From Zymoseptoria tritici IPO323 (lineage: Eukaryota > Ascomycota > Dothideomycetes > Mycosphaerellales > Mycosphaerellaceae): 64,000 nt of DNA. The notes under the pieces were generated by a model. That model saw only the letters and a program-made list of their open reading frames with translations, was not told where the DNA came from and made no database searches. How positions within the stretch are numbered: position 1 is the stretch's first letter; each line of letters begins with the position of its first letter. Made by a program: the position numbers and the translations under genes. The DNA is taken from positions 2,542,001 through 2,606,000 of the forward strand of contig NC_018216.1 in the NCBI RefSeq assembly GCF_000219625.1, written 5' to 3'. Below, piece after piece: positions 11,443 through 23,928 of the stretch.

Positions 11443-12147
11443 TCAGCCTGATGCTCTTGTGTTGAGGATCAGAGCAACAATCAGCCTATACCAAGAAGTC
11501 AGATCTGTTCTCCTCGTAAAACCTGCTGTCACACTTACCCGTAAAGGCCCAGCACTTCGCCGAAAATGAGAATCAAGACCATTCCGACAAAGATTCGTGA
11601 TTGCTGCATGTACGCGCGTACTCCCTAACAATTCATCAGTACAGGTCTCCCATCGTATCCTTACTCCACTTACCGAATCACCGACCACTCCAATGGCGTA
11701 TCCGGCCGCAAGTCCAGTGAGGCCAACTGACAGACCACACGCAAGATGCATACAGCCATTGTATAAGCTGTAAGTCTGCTCTGGCGGAGGCTTCATATTG
11801 CCTGCTATTAGAACCGACACGACAAGCGCGTAGACGGCAATAATTCCAGACATGACCACAGGAATCAGAGACTATTGTGAGTCGTCAGAAGGTATCCATG
11901 ACATCCACGCTGCCTTGCGCTCCTGGCATACCTTCATGATGAGGTCAGGCCTGAATGTTCCAACGTTGGCAATACCGATGCCTGACTTCGCTGTGCCATA
12001 GGCCGCTCCGACGCCTGTAATGTCTCAGTATGCGCAGTGATTCTGACTCTTTCTTGGGTGATCCGTACATCCGAATATCATGGCAAAGGCGATGCCTCCC
12101 ATTCCAAGGAAGGGAGCGAACTTGGGTGTGTACTCGGAGTCCGCCAT
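11443..12147 (-). CDS. VMA3: V-type proton ATPase subunit c (proteolipid)
   Basis: Five exons, 12147-12069, 12014-11932, 11871-11674, 11624-11539 and 11485-11443, join in frame to 162 residues. The start [15 protein letters not shown] and the glycine-rich helices ([31 protein letters not shown]) are diagnostic. The proton-carrying glutamate is residue 143 in [13 protein letters not shown], within the fourth membrane helix. Four hydrophobic helices fill the protein, as expected for the 16-kDa proteolipid that forms the membrane rotor ring of the vacuolar ATPase and acidifies vacuole, endosomes and Golgi. Length and N-terminus fit Vma3 better than the longer Vma11/Vma16 paralogues. Introns are 49-60 bp. 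It is divergent from the Rho1 GEF gene. Confidence 0.96.
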
Positions 12148-12784
12148 GTTTGTTTAATCCGCGGGACCAGCACGCTGATGGTGGCGAGAGGGACGATCGG
12201 GACGAGGTGGTGATGGAGTTGCGTTGTCGAGTTTGCAAAGTTCGTGGAGATGGATGGACGAGAAGTGGTGGAAGCTCTGGACGATTGTAAGGTAATGAAT
12301 GACCTCAAGCAAGACAGCACTCCCGGTCCGCGCGAAGCTGGCTAGTTCCATCAGTTCGGCGGACCTGCACGTGAGAGTGCCAAGACGTCTCCAGACCTCG
12401 CATCCGGTGTCAATGTGCCCATCCACCGCACCATCATTCGATCCTTGTGCCTCTGCCGTGCGTAGGAGTTGCCGGCGACGGAGCCATACCGACTGAACGA
12501 CCTCAACCATATCGACGGTCTCGACCACCGCCCAACAGGGATCATACCACCTCGATCCGGGGACCAAGAGCGCGCTCTGGGCCTGTGCGACCGAGCCATA
12601 CCGCTGCCGACTGCCGCTCCTTCATCATTCCAATTTCTGGCAGGCCTGTCTATCACGATTGACACTCAGCAAGAGCTTGTGAGCGCTGGAGGACCGCAAA
12701 GTGAAGGTTGAACCTCAGCCTGGGCCGCGGCGAGGAGGGCCGGATGTGCGGCCGACAGCAGCTTGACACGCCACCACCACAACT
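12148..12784. promoter_or_regulatory. Shared divergent promoter region, VMA3 and ROM2
   Basis: The two start codons face away from each other across 637 bp, so promoter elements for both genes must lie here or overlap. I see no coding sequence that can be supported; the ORFs on both strands are short and lack domains. Confidence 0.5.
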
Positions 12785-15700
12785 ATGGCCCAATACCAGC
12801 CTCAGCAGGGTCGCGAGTATGCTCGTGGACCACCAAATATGGGGTCGGCGAGTAGCGCTCAGCGAGACGCGGCCTTCTCGAACATATTCGGCGGTGCGCC
12901 GCCTCCCGGGAGGAGCCATACGATGACCACCGGAGTGGCGCCTCCGCCGCAGGACAGGGCGAATACAATGTCTGGAGCTCCTCAACAATACATGCAGCGG
13001 TCACCGCCTGTCAGACCAGGAGTGGGTCCGAATGGCTATGGGATTGCGCCTGGCTCAGAGGCCACGAATGGTTATCCGCAACCATCAGCATACACAAATG
13101 GACAACCAGCGCCGCAGCGACGACCACCTCCTCAGAATCTGCCGCAACCGATCCGTCCTGACAGAGTGCCTTATGGACAGCCGCAGCGAATGGATGCTCG
13201 TGGACCGCTACCGCCAGGGCAGTACCAACGGTCGTTCACGCAGCGCCCATACGGTCCGGGTGCTCAGGGTCCGGGACCCGCGCTAAACAGTGATTCCTTC
13301 CGCTCGCAGTCACTCGCATCGAACCCGCGACCGATGTATCAGCCACCTGGCGCTGGTAGCAATTACACTATATCTCCCGCACATGCTTTTCGCCAGCAAC
13401 CCCACATGAACCCCAATCTGGCACGAACTACTGCGCATGGAAGAGTTGTACCCGATCGGCCGTCAGATGAGCGCACCATGTCGATGTCCTCCTACTCGCG
13501 CGATGCAGACTTCACACAAACCATGAGTGGAAGAGTTATACCCAATCGTCGACGGGAGTCTGGCGACACTATTGGTAGCGAATCGACGCTGAACGGATAT
13601 GCGTCCAATCGTTTACCGAACGGTTACGGTGGGAACGTCAGACATCCTAGCTCTGGCAGTCATACCACGCAAGAGTCAAGAACAATGTCCATGGCGTCGA
13701 CCATCGTTCCGCCTGGAGATAGTCAATCACCTCGCCCCTCTGTCAATAGCACCGCTGGACGTTCGGATAGTAATATGACCCGGACGGGCACCATGGTGGC
13801 TCAAAAACGACCGTCGCTGGTTTACGGAGCGCTTTTGTCGAATGTGGCTTCGGCCTTTCGTGACAGGGTCGCTGTGCAGGAGAAGGAAAAGGACGGATTG
13901 GTGTACAACAATGCCTTCAGTGGTTATGAGGCAGTCGAACTGATTGCATACATCATCCGAACATCCGACCGGAATCTTGCGCTGCTGCTTGGACGATCGC
14001 TCGACGCCCAGAAGTTCTTCCACGAGGTTGCATATGCGCACAGACTTCGTGATTCCGAAAGTGAAGTATACCAATTCAAGGAAACCATCAACGAGGAACC
14101 TCCGGAAGTCAATGGCGTCTTCACACTGCTCACCGAGTGCTACTCGCCCACATGCAATCGAGATAATCTCTGCTACTCCATTGCTTGTCCACGTCGCCTG
14201 GAACAACAACAACGGCTGAACATGAAGGTCACACCCGGGCTCAAGCGAGAGACCTCTCGATCCAGTTTACACGATGAATTTGACAGTGTGGAGCAAAAGT
14301 TGTGGATCAACACCGTCTCCAAAGAGGTTTCGGACAGCGTTAGCGACATGGAGAAGAAACGCCAGGAGGTCATTTCGGAACTCATGTACACAGAGCGTGA
14401 TTTCGTTAAGGACCTGGAGTATCTACGGGATTTCTGGATCAAGCCACTGAGGATGCCGGACGTGTCTCCCATCCCGGAGCATCGACGAGAGAAGTTTATT
14501 CGCACGGTTTTCTCCAATTGTCAGGAAGTGCACGGTGTCAACTCACGCATGGCCCAGGCTTTGACCAGACGGCAGCAACAGAACCCTGTCGTCCGCAACA
14601 TTGGAGACATTTTTTTGGAATATGTGCCGCAATTTCACCCCTTCATCCGCTATGGTGCCAATCAGCTGTTCGGCAAATTTGAATTCGAGAAAGAGAAAGG
14701 CTCCAATCCGGCGTTTGCACGATTCACTGAAAGAACCGAGCGATTAAAGGAATCACGGAAGCTGGAGCTCAACGGCTACTTGACAAAGCCAACCACTCGT
14801 CTGGCAAGGTACCCGCTGCTCTTGGAGAACGTTCTCAAGTTCACGGACGAGAACAACCCTGACATGAAGGACATTCCCAAGGTCGTCGAGCACATTCGGC
14901 AATTCCTGAGCCGGGTCAATGAAGAGTCTGGCAAATCTGAAAATCATTACAATTTGATGAATCTGAATGCTCAGTTGAAATGGGGTCAGATCCCACACAT
15001 GGACCTGAAGCTGACAGAGGAGTCAAGACAGCTAATCTTCAAGAGTGCACTCAAGAAGACCCCAACAGCAGAACAAGCCGATGTCACTACTTACCTCTTC
15101 GACCATGCCGTCCTCATCGTTCGCGTCAAGACGGTCAACAAGAAGGAGGAAGTGCGAGTGTATCGCAAACCTATTCCGCTGGAGTTGTTGCAGATCAAGG
15201 AAATGGACCAAGTCCTACCAAGAATGGGTCTTGCGAAGCGACCTTCGTCAAGCATGATTCCCGGAGTAAGTCGGGTTGCCACCAGACCAGCGCCCACTGA
15301 GCAAGGATATCCGATCACATTCAAGGGACTCGGCAAGGGCGGATACGAGCTCACACTCTATTGCACCAACCAGTCTCAGCGCGAGAAGTGGATGGAGCAC
15401 ATTATGACGCAAAAGGAGAAGCTGTCTGAACGTCACAAAATTTTCACCATGGCGAAGTTGAACGAAGGCTGCTTCAACTCCACATTCAGAGTGAACTGCT
15501 GCAGACCGATGGATGGTGGAAGGAAGCTTGTCATTGGCACAGATGTTGGCATCTACGTGTGCGACCGGCGGCCAAAGGACTCCTCTCAGAAGCCGAGACG
15601 CGTATTGGACACAAAGTTTGTTGCTCAGCTTGAAGTGCTCGAGCAGCACCAAATTCTCATCGTCTTGGCCGACAAGGCAGTCTACAGCTTTCCTCTCGAG

Positions 15701-16530
15701 GCGCTCGAAGACGATAGCCCGGGCGCACCCTCGAAACGCGGCAAGAGGATTTGCCACGCCAACTACATCAACGCCGGAACATGCAATGGCCAGACTTTGG
15801 TATGCTGCGTCAAGTCGTCATCACTTTCATCGACCGTCAAGGTTTTCGAGCCGATGGACTCCATGACGAAAGGCAAGAAGAAGTCCGGTCTCGCCAAGAT
15901 GCTCGCCAGCGGCCAGGAAGTCCTCAAACCGTACAAAGAATTCTACATCCCGATGGAGAGCAACAGCATCCACTTTCTACGCAGCAAACTCTGCGTGGGC
16001 GGCGCCAAAGGCTTCGAAATTGTCTCGCTCGAAACGCTCGAAACCCAATCACTCCTCGACCAAGCCGACACATCTCTCGACTTTGTTGCACGGCGCGAGA
16101 ACGTCAAGCCCATATACATTGAGCGCAACACGGCCGAATTTCTGCTGTGCTACAACGACTTCTCCTTTTACGTCAACAAGAACGGCTGGCGCGCACGAGG
16201 CGACTGGAAAATCCTGTGGGAGGGCTCGCCGAATGCGTTCGCCACGTGGGGTGAGAAGTATATTCTCGCGTTTGAGCCGGAGTTCATTGAGATCCGACAG
16301 AGTGATACCGGTGGGCTGGTGTGCATTCAGACGCATAAGAATATTCGGTTCTTGCATCAGAGCACGAGAGAGGTGAGTCGAGGTTGCTCCGTGAGCACTC
16401 ACGGATGATGTCGTGCTAATCATACTCTTTCCAGATCCTTTACGCGTACGAAGACGAAGTGGGCGACGACGTGATTGCGTCGTTGGACTTTTGGGGCAGG
16501 CCTCAATCTCCGCAGCATCCCAAGCAGTAG
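12785..16530 (+). CDS. ROM2: Rho1 guanine nucleotide exchange factor (Rom2-like)
   Basis: Exon 1 (12785-16372) and exon 2 (16435-16530) flank a 62-bp intron and encode 1227 residues. Residues 1-345 are Pro/Gln/Ser-rich and disordered. A DEP domain follows at about 350-435 (FSGYEAVELIAYIIR), a RhoGEF (DH) domain at about 525-715 (ISELMYTERDFVKDLEYL), a PH-like region at about 745-880 and a C-terminal CNH (citron homology) domain from about 895 (LVIGTDVGIYVCD). This order is that of fungal Rom1/Rom2, which load GTP onto Rho1 at the plasma membrane to drive cell-wall integrity signalling and glucan synthesis. The second exon supplies the last 31 residues and completes the CNH domain; without it the frame would end in intron sequence. 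Confidence 0.95.
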
Positions 16531-18912
16531 TAGAGTTTTTTGTTCAGAAAGACTTGAAATGAATAAAAAGAAGAACGGAGACCTCTCTGATGATGAAGAA
16601 TGTTGGAACTTCACGAATTTTCTCTCTCAGCGATGGTCTTCTCGGTAGTGATACGTGAAGGTGAGCTGATGGATTTGTCAGAGGTTGACCGTGCCAGAAT
16701 TAAAAGGTGCTTGACCACAAAGGGATCGTTCTCGCGGTCCTCTCCATGCCGTGAGTGGACCAATCCGTAGTCGTCAGATCGCAGGCTACACGTGAGAATA
16801 AGATAGTCCTGCTATTGGTGGATACGAGAGCCAAATCGAACTTCACGTGGTAGGACAAGTACATTGCGCCGATCCTACCAGAGCCCAATGGATTGAGCCG
16901 TGAGCTCAGCTTTTGTCTCTTCCCTCAATCATAGAACTGTTTATTCAGCTGTTGTGAGTACACGAGGATCCGCCTCCCAATATACTCGTGCACCTCACCT
17001 GCTTCTGAGCGGCTGGTACGAGCTGCAGAAGCTCAAAAGTAGATACACGAGGTGCAGGAGACCCGCCCGCCACAAAGACCGAGTCATCGTAATCTTCACA
17101 TGCGAACTGCGAGTTCGTCACTCCCTGGTTCGTTGTTCCGCAGCTCGACCTCCTTCCTGATTCAGCGGCATGCAGTGCTCGACTGGAGCACAGCCGAACA
17201 CAGGTGAGGAAATGTGTCCCTTGCGTGGTTGATTGACCTTTATTGTGCTTGTTTCGGAAGGTTGCAGTCCTCACGCCGCTTGCAATGCAGCCGGCACAGT
17301 CTTTGATTGTTGCGGAGCTGAAGTTCGCATTAGGAATGATGTCGGCCGGTCCGGTGGGGTGCTTGCCGCTGTACATGCTGATTATCTGATAAGGTTGACC
17401 AGGGTATGGAGAACCGGACAGATGGTCCAAGAAGCTAGAAAATTGTTGGGAGGCCGAAAGACACCGTAGTCTATTGTAGTAAAATTGCGATCAAGCCGTA
17501 CCGGTGATGCTCCGTCACTCCGTAGATGCATCGATATCCATTCATCGGCGAAACGACCTCGACGTCACCACGTGTAGCAGGAGATTGAGCTGATGGCACG
17601 TTTGGGACAGTGAGCAGGGCGCATGCGGCGACCACGATGTCGCCGGGTCAAGCCTTGTTGAGCAGTGTGAGCGTGGAGCAGCTAGGACATGGGCCTCTTG
17701 CTCACCCCTCCGACGGTCTGACATTTTGGAGCAGGGACATGGTCCACATGGACTGCATCGAACCACCCGCAAGAAGGGATATCAATTGCCATTCGACGGA
17801 AGGACGGCCTAGCCTCGAGCGGTGTGTGTTTCCCCAGATTGGCAGGCATCTTGCAAATTGCGCACAAAGCGAGCTCGATCGTGGATTTGTCTCTGTCCAA
17901 CGACGTCAGGTTTATTCGCAATGCGTCGCATTTGCGTTTGGAAACGGAAGCGATGATCTCGACGCGCTAAAAGGGGCGATGGAAGCTGTTTCGCGGCTCC
18001 GGCGACCGCCAAACGGCCGGGTCGGCAACTATGTTTCACGTTTCAGGATTCGCAACGTGTGGAACGTCAAGAACAACCACAAGCCATTTGTACAGTTGTA
18101 TGTACCTTCGACTACGTTGCAGTGATTGGAGGGCGATCGAGAAAGGGAGAAGGGTGTTTATTCACGCAGCGATCGATTGCGATCTTCCAATGACATTGCC
18201 AATCTGCTTCGAGGGCATTGAATCGAGGACTGCTCATCGTTCCGGCACACGCGTCGTACCCCGGGCGACACCATCAGCCGCATACAAGTCTACTCTCTCG
18301 TCAGATGGTGGCGTCCAAGGATAACGCAAGCCGCAGCCATCACCAGCTTATGCGATGCAGTAGTCAATCTATTCGTATGCCCAGGTACCGAACAAAGGCG
18401 CATGCGATACGCCGGGGAGTTTGTAATGTTGACTCTGCGCCTCCCGTGCGACTGTGGCTCTTTGAGAAAAATGGCACCAGGGGGAAGCTCAGGTAGTACA
18501 TCCGACGTGACATGAATTGACCTTGCCTTGACCATTTCTCCACCTGGCCCGAGTGGTTTTCCCAGGTTCTCCCTCCACCGATCGCAGGGGCCTCCTCACT
18601 CATCACATGGGGTTTCCGTCAAAGAGCGTATCAGCCGCTTGTCTTCCTCCGTCATTGGAAAACTAAAAAGGCCGGCCGTGCCTGTCGGTTCATATAAACA
18701 TCCCGGCAAACCTTGGCCTGCCGATAAATAAACCTCAACCTTCCTGGCCGTTGCGTTTAAAGATCTCGCGTGGCCCGTTGCTTGAATTCTTCGCCAAGCG
18801 AGCTGCTCCGGAACCCATATCTCTCGACTTCTTCCTTCCTTGTTTGGACTCTTCCTCTCCCCTCTCTCGACCTCCGATCCTGCGACACTCCCACCGGTTC
18901 CCTCGAGCTGCG
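16531..18912. other. Intergenic, 2.4 kb, no supported gene
   Basis: This holds the ROM2 terminator and the promoter of the GT32 gene. A TATA-like CATATAAACA lies at about 18691-18700, some 215 bp before the GT32 start. Several ORFs of 60-170 codons occur on both strands but they overlap one another, have no domain and no plausible exon partners, so I call none of them a gene. Confidence 0.5.
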
Positions 18913-20166
18913 ATGCTCACCTTCCGGCGTGCCCTCCTGGTGGCCGCCGTTGTCCTCACATGCTTCCTCTTCCTCCGGAATTCTCACCCGTCACAAACCA
19001 ACGCATACAAACCGAGCAATTCGCCGAAACCCACCGGGTCCTACATCGATAACAGGAAAATCGTCGAGGCGTCGCCGAAACCAGCCGAACATGCGTCAGA
19101 AGAGCACCCAAAACCTGTAATTTCACAGCAGAAAGAGGAGAGCCATATCGCACTGTCCGATAAGAAAGTCCGGCCACAAATTCCACTTGCGGATCTCAAA
19201 GCGAAGACGCTCCGGCAGCAATTGGCATACGCGTTCCCTTACGACGTCGAAGCGAAGTTCCCGGCCTACGTATGGCAAACGTGGAAGACCACACCCGCGT
19301 CGGGCGCCTTCCCGGAAGAGTGGAGAGCAGCAGAGGCATCATGGACACAATTGCATCCCGACTTCGTCCACGAGGTCATCACGGACTCGGTGGCCGTGAA
19401 CATGGTACGGCACTTCTACGCCAGTTTGCCAGAAGTGCAAGAAGCCTACGCCGCTCTTCCAGCACCGGTGCTGAAGGCAGACTTCTTCCGCTACCTGATT
19501 TTACTGGCACGTGGAGGTATATACTCGGACATCGATACGACGGCATTGAAGTCTGCGGTGGAATGGGTGCCCACGGAGGTGTCGCGGGAGACCTACGGGT
19601 TGGTGATTGGAATCGAGGCGGACCCAGATCGTGAGGATTGGCACGAGTGGTACTCACGGCGGATACAGTTCTGCCAATGGACGATACAGAGCAAGCCTGG
19701 TCACCCAGTCCTGCTGGACATCGTCGCCGCCATCACGGAAGAGACGCTGCGAAGAAAACGAGCAGGCGAATTCTCCTCAAGACACATGAAGAAGGTCATG
19801 AAGGATGTTGTGGAGTTTACCGGTCCTGCGCTCTGGACGGATATTGTCTTCAAGTTCTTCAACAACCCGGACTACTTTGACATGAGCACCAGTAAAGGGA
19901 ACATCACCTGGAGACAATTCACCGGCATCACGCAGGCCAAAAAGGTTGGAGATGTTGTGGTGCTGCCCATCACCTCCTTCTCGCCGGGCGTGCAACAAAT
20001 GGGCGCTATGGATATCGATGATCCAATGGCCTTTGTTCATCACAAATTTGATGGTATTAACATGAAGAACTTGAAATTCTCACGACTCGAACTAACATTT
20101 TTCGCAGGATCATGGAAGCCCGAAAACTTGCGACACATCGGCGAGCAAACGGAGAACGACGACTAG
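18913..20166 (+). CDS. GT32 glycosyltransferase, Och1-like
   Basis: Exon 1 is 18913-20053 and exon 2 is 20108-20166. The 54-bp intron (GTATTA to TCGCAG, with a CTAAC branch site) is in frame and stop-free, so it can be mistaken for coding sequence; removing it restores HHKFDGSWKPEN. The product has 399 residues. A short N-terminal cytosolic tail, a single hydrophobic anchor (about 7-21) and a Lys/Pro/Ser-rich stem precede the catalytic domain, the usual layout of a type II Golgi enzyme. The catalytic region has YVWQTWK and the nucleotide-sugar-binding DXD motif YSDIDT at about 206-208 within GGIYSDIDT. Family members such as Och1 and Hoc1 are mannosyltransferases of N-glycan outer chains; the exact acceptor cannot be told. 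The ATG at 18913 is chosen because it opens directly into the anchor. Confidence 0.9.
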   Translation: MLTFRRALLVAAVVLTCFLFLRNSHPSQTNAYKPSNSPKPTGSYIDNRKIVEASPKPAEHASEEHPKPVISQQKEESHIALSDKKVRPQIPLADLKAKTLRQQLAYAFPYDVEAKFPAYVWQTWKTTPASGAFPEEWRAAEASWTQLHPDFVHEVITDSVAVNMVRHFYASLPEVQEAYAALPAPVLKADFFRYLILLARGGIYSDIDTTALKSAVEWVPTEVSRETYGLVIGIEADPDREDWHEWYSRRIQFCQWTIQSKPGHPVLLDIVAAITEETLRRKRAGEFSSRHMKKVMKDVVEFTGPALWTDIVFKFFNNPDYFDMSTSKGNITWRQFTGITQAKKVGDVVVLPITSFSPGVQQMGAMDIDDPMAFVHHKFDGINMKNLKFSRLELTFFAGSWKPENLRHIGEQTENDD

Positions 20167-21040
20167 TATTTCGCTTCTCTCCTTGACTCGAACTGAGCTT
20201 CCCATCGAAGCCTCCACCACGATCGCTGCCGCGCAGCTGTCGGAATTTCATTACGATCACCACGAATGTATGCACCGGCCGTGCACATGGACAACCAGGG
20301 TTTGACCATGTTCTCCGGAAGGCCCGATGTTCTTCACAACCATGAGCATCAAATTACAGCACCACCAGGACCAGGATCAGGATCTTCTTTCTCCGCACGC
20401 CGAGTGGACACCGCGGATGCACCTGGTGAAAAAAAATCCCACTCGCTTTGCTGGAAACCACTTCTTCACGACCAACGCCGGCATCGATCGCGCTACTGTC
20501 GTTGCGCTTCCTTGATTTGTTGGACTTCACCCGTCGCTATTCAAGTGCTGAATGGCGCCCTTCCTGCGTTCTTTGTCCTTTTTCTCTTTGCTGTCTGATT
20601 CAACTTCTTTCTGCTTACATGCATACATTAGCGGCGGCGCTGCATTGAGGGCGTTTTTGACTCGGGAAGAGTCATGGAAACTGGGACCACTTGTGGGGTT
20701 TTCAAGCATGGCGGAAATTTTTGCTGTTGCGGGATCTTACTCAGCTTAGATACCAGCATCTGCTGCCGACAGACAGTTGTGACAAGAAAAGAAGTCAGAC
20801 TCCGACCCACGGGGGCTCTGCTTACAGTCCCCTTGAGCTGTCCTTTCACCTTCCGAACATGTGCGTTCTTTGACTGAAGACTCACTCCAGAACACAACGT
20901 CTGTTGGCGGCATCTGAGATAATGGTCGACATCGAGAAGAGCATGAATTTATGCCTCCATGCGGCTATGCACATCGACACGAACTATCAACAATATGGCT
21001 TCATCCCGCACAGGTTCCAACACGGCTACACAAGCTTCAC
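20167..21040. other. Convergent intergenic region, no gene seen
   Basis: The GT32 gene and the acyl-CoA synthetase gene end towards each other here, so both terminators should be present. The short ORFs show no domain. Confidence 0.55.
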
Positions 21041-23109
21041 TCACTCCAATCCCAATCCCTCTTTCAACAATTGCTTCCCATCCTCCTGCAACTTGAACTT
21101 TTGAATCTTCCCTGACGCCGTCTTGGGATAATCGCCCACCCAAAAGACATACTTCGGAACTGTCATGACAAACAAAAGTCAGCATCTCTCTCCGTCCAAA
21201 CATAGGGAGTCCACCACAAACTTACCAAGGTGTCCACTCAGTCCCTCCCTTACCCAATCCCGCACCTCCTTCGCTGTAATCTCCTTTCCTTCATGTTTTA
21301 TAACAAATGCCGCCACGACTTCGCCGTACTTCTCGTCCGGCAGTCCGACGACGCTGACGTTGTTGATGCTTTCGTGCGCGAGGAGGCAGTTTTCTACTTC
21401 GAGCGGGTGGATGTTTTCGCCGCCGCGGATGATGATGTCCTGTCCATTGTGGTCAGTTCCCGATACAACCGTCTCTAGAGGTTTCATTCTCAGACATACC
21501 TTGATCCGTCCAGTAATGGACACATATCCTTCCTCGTCCATACTCGCCTCATCGCCCGTTAGCATCCAAATCTTCTCCGGATCTTCCACGTCCGGAATCA
21601 TGACTTCTGCCGTCTTGGCCGGATCACCCCAGTACTCCTTCATCACCAGATACCCACTCACTGCCAGCTCGCCTCGGTCGCCGACATTCAGCGTTTTGCC
21701 GTGGTCGAATGGATCCACGACTTTGGCTTCCACATGCGGCTGTAGTCTGCCCACTGTATCGATCCGTTTCTGCAACGGGTCGTCGGTCCGTGTCATGACG
21801 CTCACGGGACTGGTCTCCGTCATGCCGTAGCAGATGGTGAGTTCATTGAGGTTGAGCGTCTTGTGCAGTTTCCGCATCAGTTCCGCGGGAACACTACTGC
21901 CCGCAGCGATCCCGGTGCGGAGGTGTTGGAAGCCTTCGTGGGGAACTGTACCGTTGGCGAGGAGTTCGAGTTCCGCGAGGAACATGGTTGCTACGCCGTA
22001 GAGGGCCGTGCCTTGGTAGTCTTGCACGGCTTTCAGCGCCGCGAGAGGATCGAAGGCTTCGGTTGGGAAGACGATGGCTGAGCCGTGGGTTGCCGTCGCC
22101 ATGTAGCCGAGGATACAACCGAAACAGTGGAAGAGAGGTGGAGGGCAGACGACCACGTCTTTGGGTGTGAGGAGCATGCGGTCGCCGATCTGAAGCCCAT
22201 TGTTGAGGATAGAGCGGTGGGAGAGGCAGGCGGCTTTGGGCATGGAGGTCGTGCCGCTGGTGAATTGGATATTGACAATGTCATCTTTGTGGAGGTTGTC
22301 GTAGGAGATGGATTGGGCGGACGCGGATTGGATCGCTTCGAAGGGTGTTGTTGCGCCGAGTTGGTCGAGGTCTACTCTTCCGCGGGAGTTATCCACGAGC
22401 ACGACTTCTTTTAGTGAGCGAACCAGCTCGGATTCGAGCTTGCCCTTTGCAATGCCTGGTGCAATGTGTTTTAAAATCTCCACATTGCTCCTTGGGTCCT
22501 TTCGAATGAGGTGTGTTTCCGTTCCAATGATCAAGTGTGAAGTCTCCAAGTGGTTCAATGCGCTGACAACCTGTGTCGCGTTGAAAGAAGGGTTGAGAGG
22601 ATTCAAAATCGCACCCAATTTGAAGATCGCATATGTAGCCACCGCGAACTCGATGTTGTTGCCCAGCGACACTGACACGCGATCGCCCTTCTTCACACCA
22701 ATATCTTGCAGTCCTCGAGCGAGAGCATTAGACTTTTGGTCGAGCTCCTCATACGTCAACTGTGTCTGTTGATGCCGCGATATAACCCTGTATCGACGTT
22801 CAATGGTTGTCTCTTTCTACACCGCCGTGGTTCTGCTGCTCAAGAGCTCGAGACTGGGACGTACGCGGTTCTGTCGCCATGCTGCGAGACGATCGATGCG
22901 AAGTGTTCGGGGACGGTTCCTTCGAAGAGCGGCGGCTGTGAATTTGTCTATATCAGCAACGTTTTCGTACTTGCAGTTGCTGTGCTACACGGCCAGCTGC
23001 ATACCTCTGTAGGACCTCGGTCGTGGGCTTTGGTGAGCAAGCTCCGCGAGAAGCTCTTGACCGGCCCGCGTGCAAGCAGACCCCTGCTAGCGAACGTCCG
23101 CGAGAGCAT
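21041..23109 (-). CDS. Acyl-CoA synthetase, probably mitochondrial
   Basis: Five exons, 23109-23005, 22935-22865, 22787-21500, 21439-21226 and 21159-21041, give 598 residues. The N-terminus [20 protein letters not shown] is rich in Arg/Ser and lacks acidic residues, as a mitochondrial presequence would. Adenylate-forming motifs follow in order: [16 protein letters not shown] (P-loop, with Ser and Ala where Gly is usual), [28 protein letters not shown] joined across an intron to [12 protein letters not shown], and near the C-terminus [14 protein letters not shown] with the catalytic lysine. The enzyme would activate a carboxylic or fatty acid as acyl-AMP and transfer it to CoA; it most resembles the ACSF2-like medium-chain group, but the chain length is not known. 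The third intron (21499-21440, 60 bp) is in frame and stop-free. The ATG at 23109 heads the first of two short exons recovered upstream. Confidence 0.9.
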
Positions 23110-23928
23110 CGTCACGACTCGACTTCATGAATTTCTCGACATAGTAATGATGCCGTACCTGGCAGCAAGGCGATGTGACAGAAAGAGTCAGACTGACAGG
23201 AACATGCGAGTTGCCAGATCTCGGTCGACCCGCTTGAATGGAGCCGCGGGCGAGGTGCATGCTAAATGTGGGGACAGAGTTTCGTGTCGTGTGGAGAGGC
23301 GGAGTTAAGGAGCGGAACAGTACCGTGGTTGTTAGCGGACGAGGGGAGGTACAGGTTAGCAGATGTCGAATGAGACGTACAGCTAAGGGCTGGGTGTGCT
23401 TAAACAGCCGTCAAGGCAAGCTGGCAGGTCTGCGAGATAGTCGTCGTGTAGGTAAGCCGGCAAGACATGCCAAGCGGCCGTGGTCGTACGTATGTTAGCA
23501 TGGCATGCTTAAATAGCTGTATCGACATGTCGACAACCTAAGGCATGTACAGGTAGGTTGGCGAGACATGCTAGGGAGCCGTGCAGGTAGACGCCCCGCC
23601 GGTATTGTGCCTGGAGAACATGGCGAATCGCGTTCGGCTCGAGGAACGTGTTCAAATGTTGTGTCGAGCTCTTCGCTCCCGCAGCCGTGATCTCGTTGGA
23701 ATGAATAGACAACGACGTGACGTTCGACTGTCAGACACAGTGATACGGAGGCGCCAACTCACTTGAACACCAGAGTCAGCAGCTGCTGCAATAGTGTCCG
23801 ATCAAATCTCCCCCACAACTCGAAATACCACAAGTACAACGCCATGCACCATGCTGGGCCAAAAGTGAACACAGTCGCCCCGGATCTGTCGTGGGCATGT
23901 ATACATCTTTGGTTGCTGCTTCGATTTA
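23110..23928. other. Intergenic, promoter of acyl-CoA synthetase, degenerate repeats
   Basis: The region lies upstream of the acyl-CoA synthetase start and downstream of the PKA stop. From about 23390 to 23600 it holds degenerate repeats around GGCAAGACATGCC, GGCATGC and GGCGAGACATGC, with a similar GGCCGTG/AGCCGTG tail. No supported gene. Confidence 0.45.

Noticed and set aside
17610..18125. 171-codon plus-strand ORF in the ROM2-GT32 gap
   Set aside because: No domain, overlapping ORFs on the opposite strand and no splice partners; its composition looks random.
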